Origin: Desulfuromonadaceae bacterium GWC2_58_13
GTDB taxonomy: Bacteria; Desulfobacterota; Desulfuromonadia; Desulfuromonadales; Trichloromonadaceae
Assembly (NCBI GenBank): GCA_001825565.1
Contig: MHXM01000114.1
Coordinates: 16,785 to 23,922, forward strand
Length of the DNA: 7,138 nucleotides
Direction of reading: 5' to 3'
Part shown: positions 6,276 to 7,138 of the stretch, piece by piece
How positions within the stretch are numbered: the stretch's first letter is position 1
How the letters are laid out: each line of letters opens with the position of its first letter
Program-made: the position numbers and the translations under genes
Notes under the pieces: model-generated
What the model was told of the DNA's origin: nothing
Database searches by the model: none
The model's input: only the letters and a program-made list of their open reading frames with translations

Positions 6276-7138
6276 TCAGGCCGACCCGCGGCTGTGATTC
6301 AATATAAACGGGACGATGCCGGCGGCCGACATCGGTTTGCCGAGGTAGAAGCCCTGGACGTGATCGCATTCCCGCTGGGTGAGAAACGCGAGTTGCTCCG
6401 TCGTTTCGACCCCCTCGGCCAGTACGCTCAGTCCCAGGCGGCGAGCCATGGCGAGAATCGCCTCGACAATCGCTTCGTCCTCGGGGTCGGTGGTCAGTTG
6501 GCTGATAAACGACCGGTCGATTTTCAGCCGGTTGAGCGGAAATCGTTTGAGATAGGCCAGTGACGAGTAGCCGGTCCCGAAGTCGTCGATGGCCAGTTTT
6601 ACCCCCCGGTCCTTCAATTCCCGAAGGATGCGGATATCCTCGGGGTTTTTCATGATCGTCGATTCGGTCAGCTCAAGTTCGAGCAGCGCCGGGTCGAGGT
6701 TCGTCTCTTCCATGATGTTTTTCACCAGATCCGCGAACCGGGGCTGCAGCAGCTGATGTCCGGAAATGTTGACGGCCATCTGAAGCGCTGGCAGCCCTTG
6801 CCGTTGCCAGTCCCGGCTCTGGCGGCAGGCGGTGCGTAACACCCATTCGCCGATGGTGGCGATCTGACCGGTTTCCTCGGCGATGCGGATAAACCGGTTC
6901 GGCGGAACCAGCCCGAGCCGGGGGTGATGCCAGCGCAGCAGGGCTTCAACGCCGCTGATCCGGCCGGTCGCCAGGTTGACCTGGGGTTGGTAATGCAAGA
7001 AGAGTTCGTCCCGCTGGATCGCCTGCCGCAGATCGGTTTCGAGAGTGAGCCGCTCGAGATTCCGCAGACTGATTTCCGAGGAGTAGAATTGCCAGCTGCC
7101 GCGTCCGTTGCGTTTGGTCTGGTACATGGCCGAGTCGG
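6276..7138 (-). CDS. GGDEF-EAL cyclic-di-GMP phosphodiesterase, C-terminal part (5' end outside window)
   Basis: The EAL domain hydrolyses cyclic-di-GMP to pGpG. The reading frame stays open to the right edge, and its first visible residues, DSAMYQTKRNGRG, are the characteristic last helix of a GGDEF domain, so the Met codon at 7125-7127 is internal and not the start. Counting from that Met as 1, the EAL domain spans about 28-275 and keeps the catalytic set: Glu61 of EALLRW, Asn120 (VNISGHQL), Glu152/Glu155 (ELTES), Asp181/Asp182 (DDFGTGYSSL), Lys202 and Asp204 (LKIDRSF), Glu238/Glu241 (AEGVE) and Gln258 (QGF). An active phosphodiesterase is therefore predicted. Whether the GGDEF part is catalytic, and what sensor domains precede it, cannot be seen. 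It lies 73 bases upstream of the hybrid kinase on the same strand; a shared operon is possible but a hairpin intervenes. Confidence 0.95.
   Translation of the reverse strand, partial: DSAMYQTKRNGRGSWQFYSSEISLRNLERLTLETDLRQAIQRDELFLHYQPQVNLATGRISGVEALLRWHHPRLGLVPPNRFIRIAEETGQIATIGEWVLRTACRQSRDWQRQGLPALQMAVNISGHQLLQPRFADLVKNIMEETNLDPALLELELTESTIMKNPEDIRILRELKDRGVKLAIDDFGTGYSSLAYLKRFPLNRLKIDRSFISQLTTDPEDEAIVEAILAMARRLGLSVLAEGVETTEQLAFLTQRECDHVQGFYLGKPMSAAGIVPFILNHSRGSA

Noticed and set aside
4667..6307. A 546-codon open frame on the plus strand
   Set aside because: Antisense to the Cache, HAMP and first PAS regions of the kinase; low-complexity Gly/Asp/Val-rich translation with no family motif.

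Overview
The window is GC-rich bacterial DNA, and every gene I can support reads on the minus strand. The parts (a type II secretion GspC, a Cache_3-Cache_2 sensor hybrid kinase with two PAS domains and a GAF domain, stand-alone receivers, and a GGDEF-EAL protein) suggest a Gram-negative, signalling-rich deltaproteobacterium, most like the Desulfuromonadales (Geobacter, Desulfuromonas, Pelobacter). That taxonomic placement is inference from domain style; there is no rRNA or other marker here.

In transcription order (right to left), the window holds: the 3' part of a GGDEF-EAL cyclic-di-GMP phosphodiesterase gene, whose 5' end lies outside (6276-7138); a 73-base gap with a weak terminator-like hairpin; a 1396-residue tripartite hybrid histidine kinase (2012-6202); a 134-base gap; two tandem, paralogous stand-alone receiver proteins (1440-1877 and 946-1344), the second starting with TTG; a hairpin just after the second receiver; about 500 bases without a convincing gene (446-945) that hold two candidate minus-strand promoters; and the 5' part of a gspC gene running off the left edge (1-445).

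The kinase and the two receivers read as one phosphorelay. Periplasmic ligand sensing by the double Cache region, plus cytoplasmic PAS/PAS/GAF input, would control phosphorylation of His904. Phosphate would then pass to Asp1199 in the fused receiver, to His1337 in the C-terminal Hpt domain, and on to Asp55 of one or both small receivers. Neither receiver has a DNA-binding or enzymatic output domain, so the relay's endpoint is not visible here. The upstream phosphodiesterase keeps its catalytic residues and may be a functional neighbour, but a link to the relay is not shown by the sequence. gspC is probably the first gene of a separate type II secretion operon.

I found no mobile element, CRISPR array, tRNA or rRNA. 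The least ordinary items are the receiver pair (63% identical, no output domain), the Cys/His cluster in the kinase GAF domain, the TTG start, and the unexplained 500-base interval before gspC.
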